Made by a program: the position numbers and the translations under genes | In this document: piece by piece, positions 33,454 through 41,434 of the stretch | How positions within the stretch are numbered: the first letter of the stretch is position 1 | Layout: each line of letters starts with the position of its first letter | Assembly (NCBI GenBank): GCA_965216025.1 | Contig: CBDCEX010000015.1 | Coordinates: 62,001-126,000 of the forward strand | Origin: JADFQT01 sp965216025 | Lineage (GTDB): Bacteria > Chloroflexota > Dehalococcoidia > Lucifugimonadales > UBA3495 | Direction: 5' to 3' | Length of the DNA stretch: 64,000 nt | Notes under the pieces: generated by a model | The model's database searches: none | Told to the model about the DNA's origin: nothing | The model's input: the letters and a program-made list of their open reading frames with translations, nothing else

Positions 33454-33546
33454 TAGAGCCAAGCCAAGGTGGGATCTACCTGGTCCGACATACCAACCCC
33501 TGCGCGCTTCATCTCGGCAACAGATGAGGAAACTCGGCTTAATTTA
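33454..33546. mobile_element. MITE, family B (93-base IS630 derivative, copy 2)
   Basis: It begins TAGAGCCAAGCCAAGGTGGG, shares CTACCTGGTCCG(A/T)CATAC with copy 1 at 31910, and ends GGCTTAATTTAG. TA lies at both ends. It codes for nothing. Confidence 0.65.
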
Positions 33547-33617
33547 GGGCGCAGTCTACCATCATGCCGTCCCGGATAACAGAGCGCTCTCCCGATTGGA
33601 GGCGCCGTCGTTTCCGG

Positions 33618-33663
33618 AAATCCCCCTAAATCCCCCTTTGCAAAGGGGGATTTAGGGGGATTT
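33618..33663. repeat. Perfect 46-base palindrome, family R2
   Basis: AAATCCCCCTAAATCCCCC followed by TTTGCAAA and the exact complement. Each arm is 23 bases with no mismatch. Other R2 members lie near 7827, 14163, 26939 and 54374. Confidence 0.85.
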
Positions 33664-33736
33664 GGATGTCGCAGGTCTAAAAATATTCGAGGGACTTTAG
33701 TTTGGCAGCGGGAAGAGCCGGGTCAGGCAGGCCCGG

Positions 33737-34528
33737 TCAAGATTCCGGGGCGTCCAGGGAGCGGATTTCTTCCTCCAGCTGCCGCGCGGTACCGGAGTCC
33801 CCGGCGGAGAGCCGGAAGCACCGGTCCAGGTAGAGGCGGGCCAGCTGGACGCCCCTCGGTGAGGCGTCCTGAGCGGCCGCCAGCAAAGTGGGCACCCAGA
33901 ATTCCTCGGGCAGATGCCGGGCCAGCGCCGTCACCTCCTCCGAAACCTCCAGGATGGTGGCGTTATCCTGCCCCTCCTGGGCGAATCGCAGCTTCCCCAG
34001 CAGACGGGCCAGCTCGCCCAATTTGTCCGGCTCGCTCATCAGACTGAACAAGACGTCGCTAACCCGATAAGAGGTGTCGTCGTCCAGGGTTTCGTTATCC
34101 GGGGATTCGTTGGATTCAGCCGGGCTCCGGAGCTCCGGACTGGCGCTGGCGAAGAAATCGGCGCATAGCTGGGCGTAGACCTGCACCACCTCGGTGACCG
34201 ACTCCATCATTCGGGGCAGGTCAAAGGAGAAGGTGCTGCCGGCGTATATCAGGTCGTCGTCCCGAAGCTGGCTCAGCCGCTCCAGCTCGGGGAAGCTGTC
34301 CACCGGTTCCGGAACCGGTGGCATGGCGAAGGCGGAAAAGTCGCTCAGGGGCAAGTTCCCCAGATGGCTGGCCAAAAATGGCGGCACATACTTGGTCAGG
34401 TCGGCCTGGACCGGCAAGGTGACCACGTAAGTCGCGTAGACCTGGTCGGGCTCAGTGTCCACTCGAAAATAGGCCAGGGCATGGCCCTTGGGACGCTGTC
34501 GGTCTCCCCGTTCGAAGGTGATATCCAT
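33737..34528 (-). CDS. Hypothetical protein
   Basis: A 263-residue soluble protein. The N-terminal third looks like a beta domain (HALAYFRVDTEPDQVYATYV, LTKYVPPFLASHLGNLP). An acidic serine-rich linker sits at about 150-165, and the C-terminal part is helical (VSDVLFSLMSEPDKLGELAR, LLAAAQDASPRGVQLARLYL). There are no signal, membrane or metal motifs. ATG 34528 is chosen over TTG 34543 because GGGAAAAGG precedes it. I do not recognise the family. Repeats flank it downstream and IS66 copy 2 upstream. Confidence 0.65.
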   Translation of the reverse strand: MDITFERGDRQRPKGHALAYFRVDTEPDQVYATYVVTLPVQADLTKYVPPFLASHLGNLPLSDFSAFAMPPVPEPVDSFPELERLSQLRDDDLIYAGSTFSFDLPRMMESVTEVVQVYAQLCADFFASASPELRSPAESNESPDNETLDDDTSYRVSDVLFSLMSEPDKLGELARLLGKLRFAQEGQDNATILEVSEEVTALARHLPEEFWVPTLLAAAQDASPRGVQLARLYLDRCFRLSAGDSGTARQLEEEIRSLDAPES

Positions 34529-34753
34529 GTCGCCTTTTCCCAACTCTCGCTTAGGGTAACTTGCCTTTATTATAGTGGATCAAACTTTCGGGCACTACCG
34601 GGTTGGGCTGGACCCAAGGGGCATTTTAGTTGTCCTACACCTTACCAACAGCTAATACCAAGAGCCAGTGGCTTCAAGAGCGGCAACTCGAACTCTGCCC
34701 AGGTGAGCTGGATGTCCACCCCCGCAGCGGCTGCGACGGAACAACTACATTTG

Positions 34754-36183
34754 AAACTGTTCAGATTTGAGGGGAAGCGAGCAACCGGCGGCATTCCAGG
34801 AGGGGATTGAGACCTCTGGCCCGCCAGGTGCCAAAGAGGGATGCCAAGGTCATCTTGCTGTCGGTGCCCTGCCCTGAGCGGGTGCCGCCGCTGATCTTGC
34901 GACTGGTTACCAGATGCCGCAGGCTCCGCTCGGCGGCGTTGTTGTCTGAGGGCACGGCTGGGTCCGACACGAAGACAAACAGTTCCTTGATGAACCGTTC
35001 CATGCGCCGGCAGAGCTTGGCCTGAACCGCCAGGGGATCTTTAAGGAAAGGCCGCGCCAAGACCATTAGTTTCTCCTCCAGCATTAGCTGGGTGCGATGG
35101 CCTGGCTGGGCTCGGGGAAGGACCGAGGCCTTGGCCTCCGTGTAGACCTGGTGAACCGCCTCGGCCCACTGAGCCAGCCCAGCGTCTTCTGGGTACAACC
35201 CTTTCAGGTCATGGATATCCCGCAGCAGATGAGCCCAGCACCGTTGCTTCAGGCCCGGGTAGTGGTTATAGGCGGCGTAGAAATCACTGACCAACACTCC
35301 GCTGAAGGAGGAATCCAGCACCTCATCCACCACCCCCTTATCCCGACCCCGACGCAGGAAGTATCGTTCGCTGGGAGTGCTGAAGGTCCAAACATAGCCG
35401 TTGCTCCCGTCCTGGCGCCAGCCGGTTTCGTCGCCCTGCACCACGGGACTGGCGCGGACTTGCTCGAGCACCTCTCGCACCGCCGTCTCAGCCTGACGGG
35501 CTACTCCATGGACGGCCTGGACGATGGCACCAACACTCAAGTGCAACTGATGGACGGTCTCCAGGTACCATTGGATGATTCTTATGGGCAACCGTCCCTC
35601 CTCCCGCAGGGTCACCATCAGGCTTACCAGATTGACCCCCAGGCGCTGCTGGCCCAGAACCACCCCCTGCAGGGCCTCTTGGGGCAGCCGGCGCCGCTGG
35701 CATACCGGACAGATGCGGGCTACCAGGGCGTGCTCGGTCACTTCTACCGGAGCCACCGGTAGCTCAATGACTTCCCGAGTTCGCTGTACCCATCCGCCGT
35801 TCAGGTGAGTCCCGCAGTCGGGACAGACCGCCACGGCATGCTCCACCCGCCGGGTAGGAGTCATGCGCTGGCGGGCGAAGCCATGGCGGCGCGGCTTTCT
35901 GGGCTCCTTTTTCTCCGGCGCTTGCCGGCTGGAGTGCGGCTGATTACCCGCCATCCCCGACGACCCGCGCCGGTTGGGACGGGATTCCAGAACCCCAATC
36001 CGCCTTTGCAAATCGGCAATGACTGCCCGCTGGCCGGCAATTATCTCCAGCAGAGTTTCGCGACTCGCCGCGTTCAGGTCTAGTTCAGTGTCCACCTCCC
36101 TGGTATGCCACAACTCCCCCGGCTATGCCAGCGTTTTTCCAACGGCTTTGAGCCAATTCACCTCATCAAGTCTGAACAGTTAC
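34754..36183 (-). mobile_element. IS66-family insertion sequence (copy 2)
   Basis: Same ends as copy 1 (GAAACTGTTCAGATTTGAGG; complement of GTAACTGTTCAGACTTGATG). It is flanked by its own 8-base direct repeat CTACATTT (34746-34753 and 36184-36191). The two copies differ at only a scatter of positions. Different target repeats show that each inserted separately. Confidence 0.93.
34761..36113 (-). CDS. IS66-family transposase (TnpC), copy 2
   Basis: 450 residues, nearly identical to the product at 23050-24450, with the same core motifs (VVQGDETGWRQDG, DNNAAERSLRHLV). One C-to-T change turns a TGG codon of copy 1 into TAG near 36125, so any start upstream of that point would be cut off. If the real start is the GTG or TTG further in, the protein is unaffected. 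The stop context also differs slightly (RRLLASPQI instead of RRLLTSPQL). Confidence 0.9.
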   Translation of the reverse strand: MWHTREVDTELDLNAASRETLLEIIAGQRAVIADLQRRIGVLESRPNRRGSSGMAGNQPHSSRQAPEKKEPRKPRRHGFARQRMTPTRRVEHAVAVCPDCGTHLNGGWVQRTREVIELPVAPVEVTEHALVARICPVCQRRRLPQEALQGVVLGQQRLGVNLVSLMVTLREEGRLPIRIIQWYLETVHQLHLSVGAIVQAVHGVARQAETAVREVLEQVRASPVVQGDETGWRQDGSNGYVWTFSTPSERYFLRRGRDKGVVDEVLDSSFSGVLVSDFYAAYNHYPGLKQRCWAHLLRDIHDLKGLYPEDAGLAQWAEAVHQVYTEAKASVLPRAQPGHRTQLMLEEKLMVLARPFLKDPLAVQAKLCRRMERFIKELFVFVSDPAVPSDNNAAERSLRHLVTSRKISGGTRSGQGTDSKMTLASLFGTWRARGLNPLLECRRLLASPQI

Positions 36184-36416
36184 CTACATTTCCAGGGCAA
36201 TCGCGTCTTAATCGCCCCCAGGTTTGGGACAGTGGCTCTTTGGGGTCTGACGAGTCCCGGAAGTCTTTCGATCTTTACGTGTTATAGTCAAAATAGCTGG
36301 GAAAGCATCGGAATATCTACCATTCGCTAGCCTTCTGTACCGAAGATCGAAAAGGCAGTTTTAGACGCGATCGCCCTGCCTACATTTCTTGCCGGAAGAC
36401 CGAGGCTGGCCTCAGG

Positions 36417-36425
36417 TGTTATACT
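36417..36425 (+). promoter_or_regulatory. Extended -10 promoter of the DUF1015 gene
   Basis: TGTTATACT lies 57 bases before ATG 36482, almost the same spacing as TGTTATAAT before proC. Confidence 0.5.
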
Positions 36426-36481
36426 GCTCCTGCTTTACTGCTTCCGGCAGCCGGCCGGTTGCGCCGCAGGAGTTGGTCAGG

Positions 36482-37786
36482 ATGGTTGATTTTCGCCCCA
36501 TTCACGGTTGCCGGTTTAACCCCGATGTAGTGGGGAGCATGGCTTCCGTCCTATGCCCGCCCTACGACATGATCGACCCAGATTTACAGCAGACTCTGCA
36601 ACAGCTCAGTCCCTTTAACGCCGTCCACCTAGAGGGGGGAGAACAGCCGGACCCCGCGGACCCCGAGAGCAGCTACCTGGAGGCGGCGGGGTTGTTTCGG
36701 CAATGGCTGGAGCAGGGGGTGCTGAAGTCCGACGATGCGCCCCGATTCTACCTAATGCGTCACGGCTACACCTTCCGGGGGCAGACCAGACAGCAGCTGG
36801 CCCTCTTTGGGGGCGTGGCGGTCGAGGAGTACGATACCGGTGGGGTGCTGCCCCACGAATACACCCGAGAGCCGGCGGTTCAAGACCGGGCGAAGCTGCT
36901 CCAGGCTTGTCAGGCCCAGTTCAGCCCCATCATGAGCCTTTATCGGGACGCCCGTCACTCTCTGCAGCCGGTGCTCGACCTGGCAATGTCCCAACCACCG
37001 CTGCTGGAAGTTCCAGGCCCAGCAGTTCCGGGAACCGCTGTTGGGGACATATCCCTGTGGGCCATCGACCACGCGGAATCCCGGCGCTCAATCCAGCAGT
37101 TTTTCGTCGATAAGTCGGTTTTTCTGGCCGACGGCCACCACCGTTATGAGGCGGCCCGGCGCCACCAGGCCGTTGGGCCGTCGGCCGAGTCCAGCGCTAG
37201 CCCCCGCGCCGACGGGTTTGTCCTGATGGCCTTGGTGGAGTTCGACGACCCCGGATTACTCCTGCTACCCTACCATCGTGGGGTGGGAAATCTGAGCGAG
37301 GCCCAATCGCATCAGCTGTGCGACCGGCTTGACCTTTTCTTTGAAACCGAGTCTTTTGACCTGTCCGCCGGCGGGGTCGAGGGGCTGGTGCAGCAAGTCG
37401 CCTCCCGGGGTAGAGGCCGCCATGTCTTGGGGGTAGTAGAACCCCAACCCTGGGGCGCCACGATAAGAACTCTGCGGGAGGACGTCGACTGGCGCCAGTG
37501 GGGATCCCTGGCCGTTTCCGAGGCATGGGTTTTGGAGGAGCAGGTGCTGAAGCCGGTGATGGGCGAAACCGCCGCCCAACAGGTGGATTACAGTCACGAC
37601 CCCCAGTGGCTGGTGGATCGCATCGACGACGGAGAACTGCAGCTGGCCTTTCTGCTCAAGCCCTTTCCCCGGGACGCCTTCGAGCAGCTGGTGAGCGGTG
37701 GCCAGCGGCTTCCCTCCAAATCCACCTTCTTCTATCCCAAGCTGCCCACCGGACTGTTGATCCACCAGCTGGACGGCCGGCTCTAG
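36482..37786 (+). CDS. DUF1015 family protein
   Basis: A 434-residue protein of the DUF1015 family. Landmarks are FRPIHGCRFNPDVVGSMASV, CPPYDMIDP, FNAVHLEGGE, FYLMRHGYTFRGQTRQQLAL, VLPHEYTREPAVQDRAKLL, and the family hallmark VFLADGHHRYEAARRH at about residue 210. The family is linked to amino-acid kinases (SbnI/SerK-like), but activity here is inferred only. ATG 36482 starts the conserved part (MVDFRPIHG). Upstream, 36184-36416 holds no gene. Confidence 0.92.
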   Translation: MVDFRPIHGCRFNPDVVGSMASVLCPPYDMIDPDLQQTLQQLSPFNAVHLEGGEQPDPADPESSYLEAAGLFRQWLEQGVLKSDDAPRFYLMRHGYTFRGQTRQQLALFGGVAVEEYDTGGVLPHEYTREPAVQDRAKLLQACQAQFSPIMSLYRDARHSLQPVLDLAMSQPPLLEVPGPAVPGTAVGDISLWAIDHAESRRSIQQFFVDKSVFLADGHHRYEAARRHQAVGPSAESSASPRADGFVLMALVEFDDPGLLLLPYHRGVGNLSEAQSHQLCDRLDLFFETESFDLSAGGVEGLVQQVASRGRGRHVLGVVEPQPWGATIRTLREDVDWRQWGSLAVSEAWVLEEQVLKPVMGETAAQQVDYSHDPQWLVDRIDDGELQLAFLLKPFPRDAFEQLVSGGQRLPSKSTFFYPKLPTGLLIHQLDGRL

Positions 37787-37796
37787 GTTCCCGGGT

Positions 37797-37850
37797 ACCC
37801 GGCTTCAAGTACCCGGCTTTCCCGGCTTCAAGTATCCCGGCTTCAAGATC
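37797..37850. repeat. Short tandem repeat (CCCGGCTTCAAG)
   Basis: CCCGGCTTCAAG appears three times in 50 bases, with spacers GTA-type (ACCCGGCTTCAAGTACCCGG, TCCCGGCTTCAAGTATCCCG, CCCGGCTTCAAGATCCC). It lies between the convergent ends of two genes. Confidence 0.7.
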
Positions 37851-38337
37851 CCGAAACCCGTTCCTGGAAACGCTCGGTAATCGTCAGCTCGGCCCGCTTG
37901 CTGTGCTCGGCAATGAAGGCTTCCAACCGGCGAATCTCCATCCCGGCTTTGGCGTCTTCCCCGGAGTCTTTCCCGGAGTTTTCCCGGGAGTCGCCTTGGG
38001 AGTCCCGAACCCGGCGTTTCAGGTCCGCCAGGGAGCGCCGGGCTTCCGCGACCTGCTTGACCGACTCCAACGCCGCCAGTTCATCCATGGTGGCTTTCTT
38101 GATGGTCGCCAGCCGGCGGCGCGTGGCCGTGGCATCCGCCAATCGCTCTTCAATCTCCCCCAAGGCCGACAGGGAGGCATCGAGACCGGTGGACCCGTAG
38201 ACGACCTGGCGGGGCAGTCGTCGCAGCTGGGTGCGGAACTGAGCGATCATGGATTCCAACTGGCGTTCCTTGTTTTCGATCTCCGCGAGACTAATGCGGA
38301 GGTTGGCCGTGGTTTGCTGCAGCTGGGAAGTGGACAT
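37843..38337 (-). CDS. Coiled-coil hypothetical protein
   Basis: A 164-residue, highly charged, almost wholly helical protein. Heptad-like segments are STSQLQQTTANLRISLAEIE, ERLADATATRRRLATIKKAT and VKQVAEARRSLADLKRRVRD. An acidic serine/glycine linker sits near 115-130, then a last helix. There are no cysteines, no membrane segment and no signal. Function unknown; a small structural or adaptor protein is possible. Confidence 0.6.
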   Translation of the reverse strand: MSTSQLQQTTANLRISLAEIENKERQLESMIAQFRTQLRRLPRQVVYGSTGLDASLSALGEIEERLADATATRRRLATIKKATMDELAALESVKQVAEARRSLADLKRRVRDSQGDSRENSGKDSGEDAKAGMEIRRLEAFIAEHSKRAELTITERFQERVSGS

Positions 38338-38557
38338 GATGCAGGCTTCTCCGGGAACCCCTTTTCAATTTCAGACTGAAACTCTAAGGCGATGGGTTTG
38401 GTCGCGGGGCCTGGCTCTTAGGTCCAGTTTAGTCCTGACCGGTGTAGTCCCTAAGAGCCTGTTTTCAAAGATATCCGGACATAGCATAATTCCCCTCCAC
38501 GTCATTCCGGCGCAGGCCGGAATCCAGCGCCATCTCCCATCAACCAAGGGGCGGCAT

Positions 38558-38585
38558 CTGCGCTCCGGCTTTTGCCGGAGCGCAG
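38558..38585. terminator. Perfect 12-bp hairpin after the aminotransferase gene
   Basis: CTGCGCTCCGGC-TTTT-GCCGGAGCGCAG. It follows the minus-strand aminotransferase stop by about 40 bases. No T-run is present in either direction, so it may be a repeat palindrome; ATTCCGGCGCAGGCCGGAAT at 38503-38523 is a second one. Confidence 0.4.
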
Positions 38586-38626
38586 AATGCACCGTTACAG
38601 GCCAATCGATGCTTTTGACACCGGCC

Positions 38627-39736
38627 CTAAGCGACGCTGAAGCCCACCTTTGGCAGCACCCGTTTCAGCGCTTCCAGGACCTCCGATATGTCCTCCCGGG
38701 TGACATACCCCAGATGACCGATGCGGAAAATGTCCCGGGCCAATTTCCCCTGCCCCCCCGCTAGAACCACCTGTTCCTCGGTGCGCATCAGGCCTACCAA
38801 CTTGGCTCCATCTACTCCCGCCGGGACTCGGATTGCCGTAACCGTGTTGGAGGCGCGGCGCTCATCCCGGCACAACAATTCCAAGCCCATCTCCACCACC
38901 CCAGAGCGGGTAAACTGGCCGATGCCACCGTGGCGATCGAAGATATTTTCGATACCCTCATCCAGCATTTTGGTCAGCGCCAACCTGAGCCCGTACAGAG
39001 CCGAAAGATTGGGAGTCCAGGGTGTCTGGCCGGTCCGCAGGTACTCCCGGGCTACCGCCAGGTCAAAATAAAAGCGGGGCATGGCCGCAGTTTTTTGGGC
39101 TTCCCAGCCGTCGGGACTAATGCTGATAAAAGATAGCCCCGGCGGGATCATAAATCCCTTCTGAGAAGCGGTTCCCACCAGGTCGCATTTCCATCCGTCC
39201 ACCGGAAGGGCGACGCAGCCCAGGCTGCTGACGGCATCCACCAGCAACAGCTTGTGGAACTCGCCTTTGACGATACCGGCAATGGTCTCCAGATCGTGGG
39301 TAACGCCGGTCGAGGTCTCGTTGTGGGTAATCAATACCGCCTTGATCTCCGGCGTCTCCCGCAGAGCGTCGCGAACCCCGTCCGGGTCGATCGGCCCGCC
39401 CCACTCGAACTCCAGCCGGCGAACCTCCGCCCCGTAGGCCTCAGCCATATCGCAGAACCGGTCGCCAAAAGAGCCGGCGGTCAACCCCAGAACCTGATCT
39501 CCCGGGGACAGGGTGTTGACGATGGCAGCCTCTAAACAGCCAGTGCCCGAGGCAGTCAGTACATACACGTCGTTCTGGGTCATGAAAACCTGCTTCAGCT
39601 TATCGGTGACCTCGTTGACCAGTTCCAGAAATTCCGGACCCCGATGGTTGATCATCGGCTGGGACATGGCCTCGACTATGTCCTCAGGCACGGGCGTCGG
39701 GCCGGGCGTCCTGAGATTTTGTCTGGGGATTTCCAC
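38627..39736 (-). CDS. Class V aminotransferase (alanine/serine-glyoxylate type)
   Basis: A 369-residue PLP enzyme. The opening RTPGPTPVPEDIVEAMSQPM and NHRGPEFLEL are typical of alanine-glyoxylate aminotransferases. LTASGTGCLEAAIVNTL, THNETSTGVTHDLETIAG and LLVDAVSSLGCVALPVDGWK follow. The PLP lysine is in GTASQKGFMIPPGLSFI. Serine-glyoxylate, alanine-glyoxylate or phosphonate (AEP) transamination are all possible. ATG follows AGGAGG closely. Confidence 0.9.
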   Translation of the reverse strand: MEIPRQNLRTPGPTPVPEDIVEAMSQPMINHRGPEFLELVNEVTDKLKQVFMTQNDVYVLTASGTGCLEAAIVNTLSPGDQVLGLTAGSFGDRFCDMAEAYGAEVRRLEFEWGGPIDPDGVRDALRETPEIKAVLITHNETSTGVTHDLETIAGIVKGEFHKLLLVDAVSSLGCVALPVDGWKCDLVGTASQKGFMIPPGLSFISISPDGWEAQKTAAMPRFYFDLAVAREYLRTGQTPWTPNLSALYGLRLALTKMLDEGIENIFDRHGGIGQFTRSGVVEMGLELLCRDERRASNTVTAIRVPAGVDGAKLVGLMRTEEQVVLAGGQGKLARDIFRIGHLGYVTREDISEVLEALKRVLPKVGFSVA

Positions 39737-39901
39737 ACTTCCTCCTGAGTTCCAATGGGTACCGATGGGTACCCGAGGGGTCGAGCCGGTGGTCAGCGAT
39801 TAAAGCCACCGGGTCACCTCGCTACAGGCAACGATTATAGCATTTGGGCGAAAAAGTCGCCTACGGGCCCCGGGTTGGTAACTGTTCAAAGAAGTGGTGG
39901 C

Positions 39902-40078
39902 CTAGAAGTCTGGCCGGAAACCTCGATTCCCCCTAGGCCAGCGTTTTCTTAACGTCGATTATCGATGGCATAGTGGGTGTTGCAACGTATTACATGCACC
40001 ACCATGCCATATAAGTCTTGAATACGTCTGCTTCGCGTAGCGCAAAACCCGGCCAATGGCTTTCCGGCCAGACTTCTA
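39902..40078. mobile_element. MITE, family A (copy 2)
   Basis: Ends CTAGAAGTCTGGCCGGAAA (39902-39920) and TTTCCGGCCAGACTTCTA (40061-40078) match copy 1, as do AACGTCGATTATCGATG and AATACGTCTG inside. The right end abuts the IS630 at 40079; the shared TA suggests that the IS630 inserted at the MITE boundary or the reverse. Confidence 0.85.
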
Positions 40079-40960
40079 AACCAAAGCCAAGGTGGGAACT
40101 ACATTGGGCAGTGATGGCAAAGGCACGGCAGGGGTAAAGATCAAAGCATCGGCTCGGGCCTGTAACCGGGTTCGGCAGCGATGTTTCACTTCATCCTTAC
40201 GATGAATTAGCCCGCCGAAGAATTGATTCATCTTCTCTTGGACTTGGGCTTTTGTTCCCAGGCATTCGTTGGCCGTGACCTCTTCCCTGGCCCAGTCCCA
40301 GACGGCTTCGTCGGCATTGAAGTCTGGGCTGTAGGCCGGTAAGGCCACCAGCCTCAGCTGCAAGTCAGGGGTGGTCAAATAGCTGCGAATCGCTTCTCCT
40401 CGGTGGGCTGGCCCATTGTCCCAAATCACTACCAGAGGTCCAAGATGTTTTTCTCTTAGCTGCCGTAAAAAGGCGGTGGAGGTCTCGGCATTGCTGTTGC
40501 CGGCTATTTCCATGGCTTCCACCTCCCCAGCCTCCAAGCAAACTCCCGAGTAGTAGCAGGCCTTCTCTCCCCACCGAGGACTGGTAGAGTCCACCAGCGC
40601 CGGCTCTCCCTTGAGCACCCATTTCCCCCTCAGATCGGCATCGGCCCGAAAGTGGGCTTCGTCTACGAAGAAGATTTTGGCCCCACTCTCTTGGGCCTCC
40701 TCTCGGATTTGGCTGTACTGGAGGACGAAGGCTTTCCGCGCTTCATCCTTGGCTTTCAGGAGGCGTTTCTTGGGTCGCTTCAGCACGAAGCCCAACCGAT
40801 GGAGGTAGTTCAAGCAACTGCTCCGACTCAGCCCCAGGTCAAAGCTCTGCTTGAGAAATTGCCTTACTACTTTCCAGTTCCAGTTGGACAATTCAATCCC
40901 CGCCTCCCCAGGCGGATTTTGCACCGCAGACTTCAGTTGGTTCTGTTGACCTCGGTTCAA
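40076..40960 (-). CDS. IS630 transposase, C-terminal frame (DDE domain)
   Basis: 294 residues with a winged-helix remnant (SRSSCLNYLHRLGFVLKRPK) and the DDE core: IFFVDEAHFRADADLRGKW, VVIWDNGPAHRGEAIRSYL and YSPDFNADEAVWDWAREEV. It is expected to be made as a fusion with the upstream frame; on its own it has only a weak TTG start. Its stop TAG is completed by the flanking TA and the first base beyond the element, so the host DNA supplies termination. Confidence 0.88.
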   Translation of the reverse strand: MNRGQQNQLKSAVQNPPGEAGIELSNWNWKVVRQFLKQSFDLGLSRSSCLNYLHRLGFVLKRPKKRLLKAKDEARKAFVLQYSQIREEAQESGAKIFFVDEAHFRADADLRGKWVLKGEPALVDSTSPRWGEKACYYSGVCLEAGEVEAMEIAGNSNAETSTAFLRQLREKHLGPLVVIWDNGPAHRGEAIRSYLTTPDLQLRLVALPAYSPDFNADEAVWDWAREEVTANECLGTKAQVQEKMNQFFGGLIHRKDEVKHRCRTRLQARADALIFTPAVPLPSLPNVVPTLALV

Positions 40961-41325
40961 GACGGGGGGGAACCCCCAGTCTGTTCAAAGACCAAACCTT
41001 GGGCCCCGCCTCGGCGAAAGTTGGCCAGCCAGTTTCCAATGGTATGAGGCTCTCTGTCCAAAGCCTCAGCCACCTGGAAAGCCGACCACCCTTGGGCCAA
41101 CAACCATAGCCCGTGCCATCGCTCTCGCTCTCGAGGTGTTGGCGCTCGATACATCCTTTCCCGTAAGTCACCTACATCCTGTTGCCACCGTTCCAGGAGT
41201 TGCCACCGTTCCAGGAGTTGCACTATGTCTGTCATCCCTTCCACCACCGCCAATCGACTTCTTTTACAGAATATCGCAACTCCTCTTCGGGTTCGCTTTA
41301 TGTAGGTTTCACCTTAGCTTTGGTT
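40079..41325 (-). mobile_element. IS630-family insertion sequence (copy 2, apparently intact)
   Basis: Inverted repeats of about 25 bases (AACCAAAGCCAAGGTGGGAA; right end complement AACCAAAGCTAAGGTGAAAC) lie between TA dinucleotides at 40077-40078 and 41326-41327. The 1.25-kb element carries a two-frame transposase joined at a run of seven G (40964-40970; C7 on the coding strand). It differs in sequence and ends from the IS630 at 586. Confidence 0.9.
40957..41253 (-). CDS. IS630 transposase, N-terminal frame (helix-turn-helix)
   Basis: 98 residues. DIVQLLERWQLLERWQQDVG contains a small internal duplication. The DNA-binding domain RERERWHGLWLLAQGWSAFQ, VAEALDREPHTIGNWLANFR follows. It ends QTGGSPPS at a stop just past a C7 run. 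A -1 slip in that run leads into the next frame. This is probably programmed frameshifting, known for IS630 relatives. Confidence 0.85.
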   Translation of the reverse strand: MAVVEGMTDIVQLLERWQLLERWQQDVGDLRERMYRAPTPRERERWHGLWLLAQGWSAFQVAEALDREPHTIGNWLANFRRGGAQGLVFEQTGGSPPS

Positions 41326-41419
41326 TAGTGAGATGTATGACTTAATATCGCCGAAATAATCCGGTCTCGGCTACCCTTGACCTCCCTTTTGCTCCTACAT
41401 CCCCCGGCGCTATCACCCA

Positions 41420-41428
41420 TGCTATAAT
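41420..41428 (+). promoter_or_regulatory. Extended -10 promoter of pcrA/uvrD, leaderless
   Basis: TGCTATAAT has a perfect hexamer (41423-41428). The ATG begins only 6 bases after it, where transcription should start, so the mRNA would have no leader and no ribosome site. Confidence 0.65.
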
Positions 41429-41434
41429 TTTGGC

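Noticed and set aside
23042..36183. Composite transposon formed by the two IS66 copies
   Set aside because: Each copy has its own 8-base target duplication and the enclosed genes are housekeeping (serS, lysS), so they are separate insertions.
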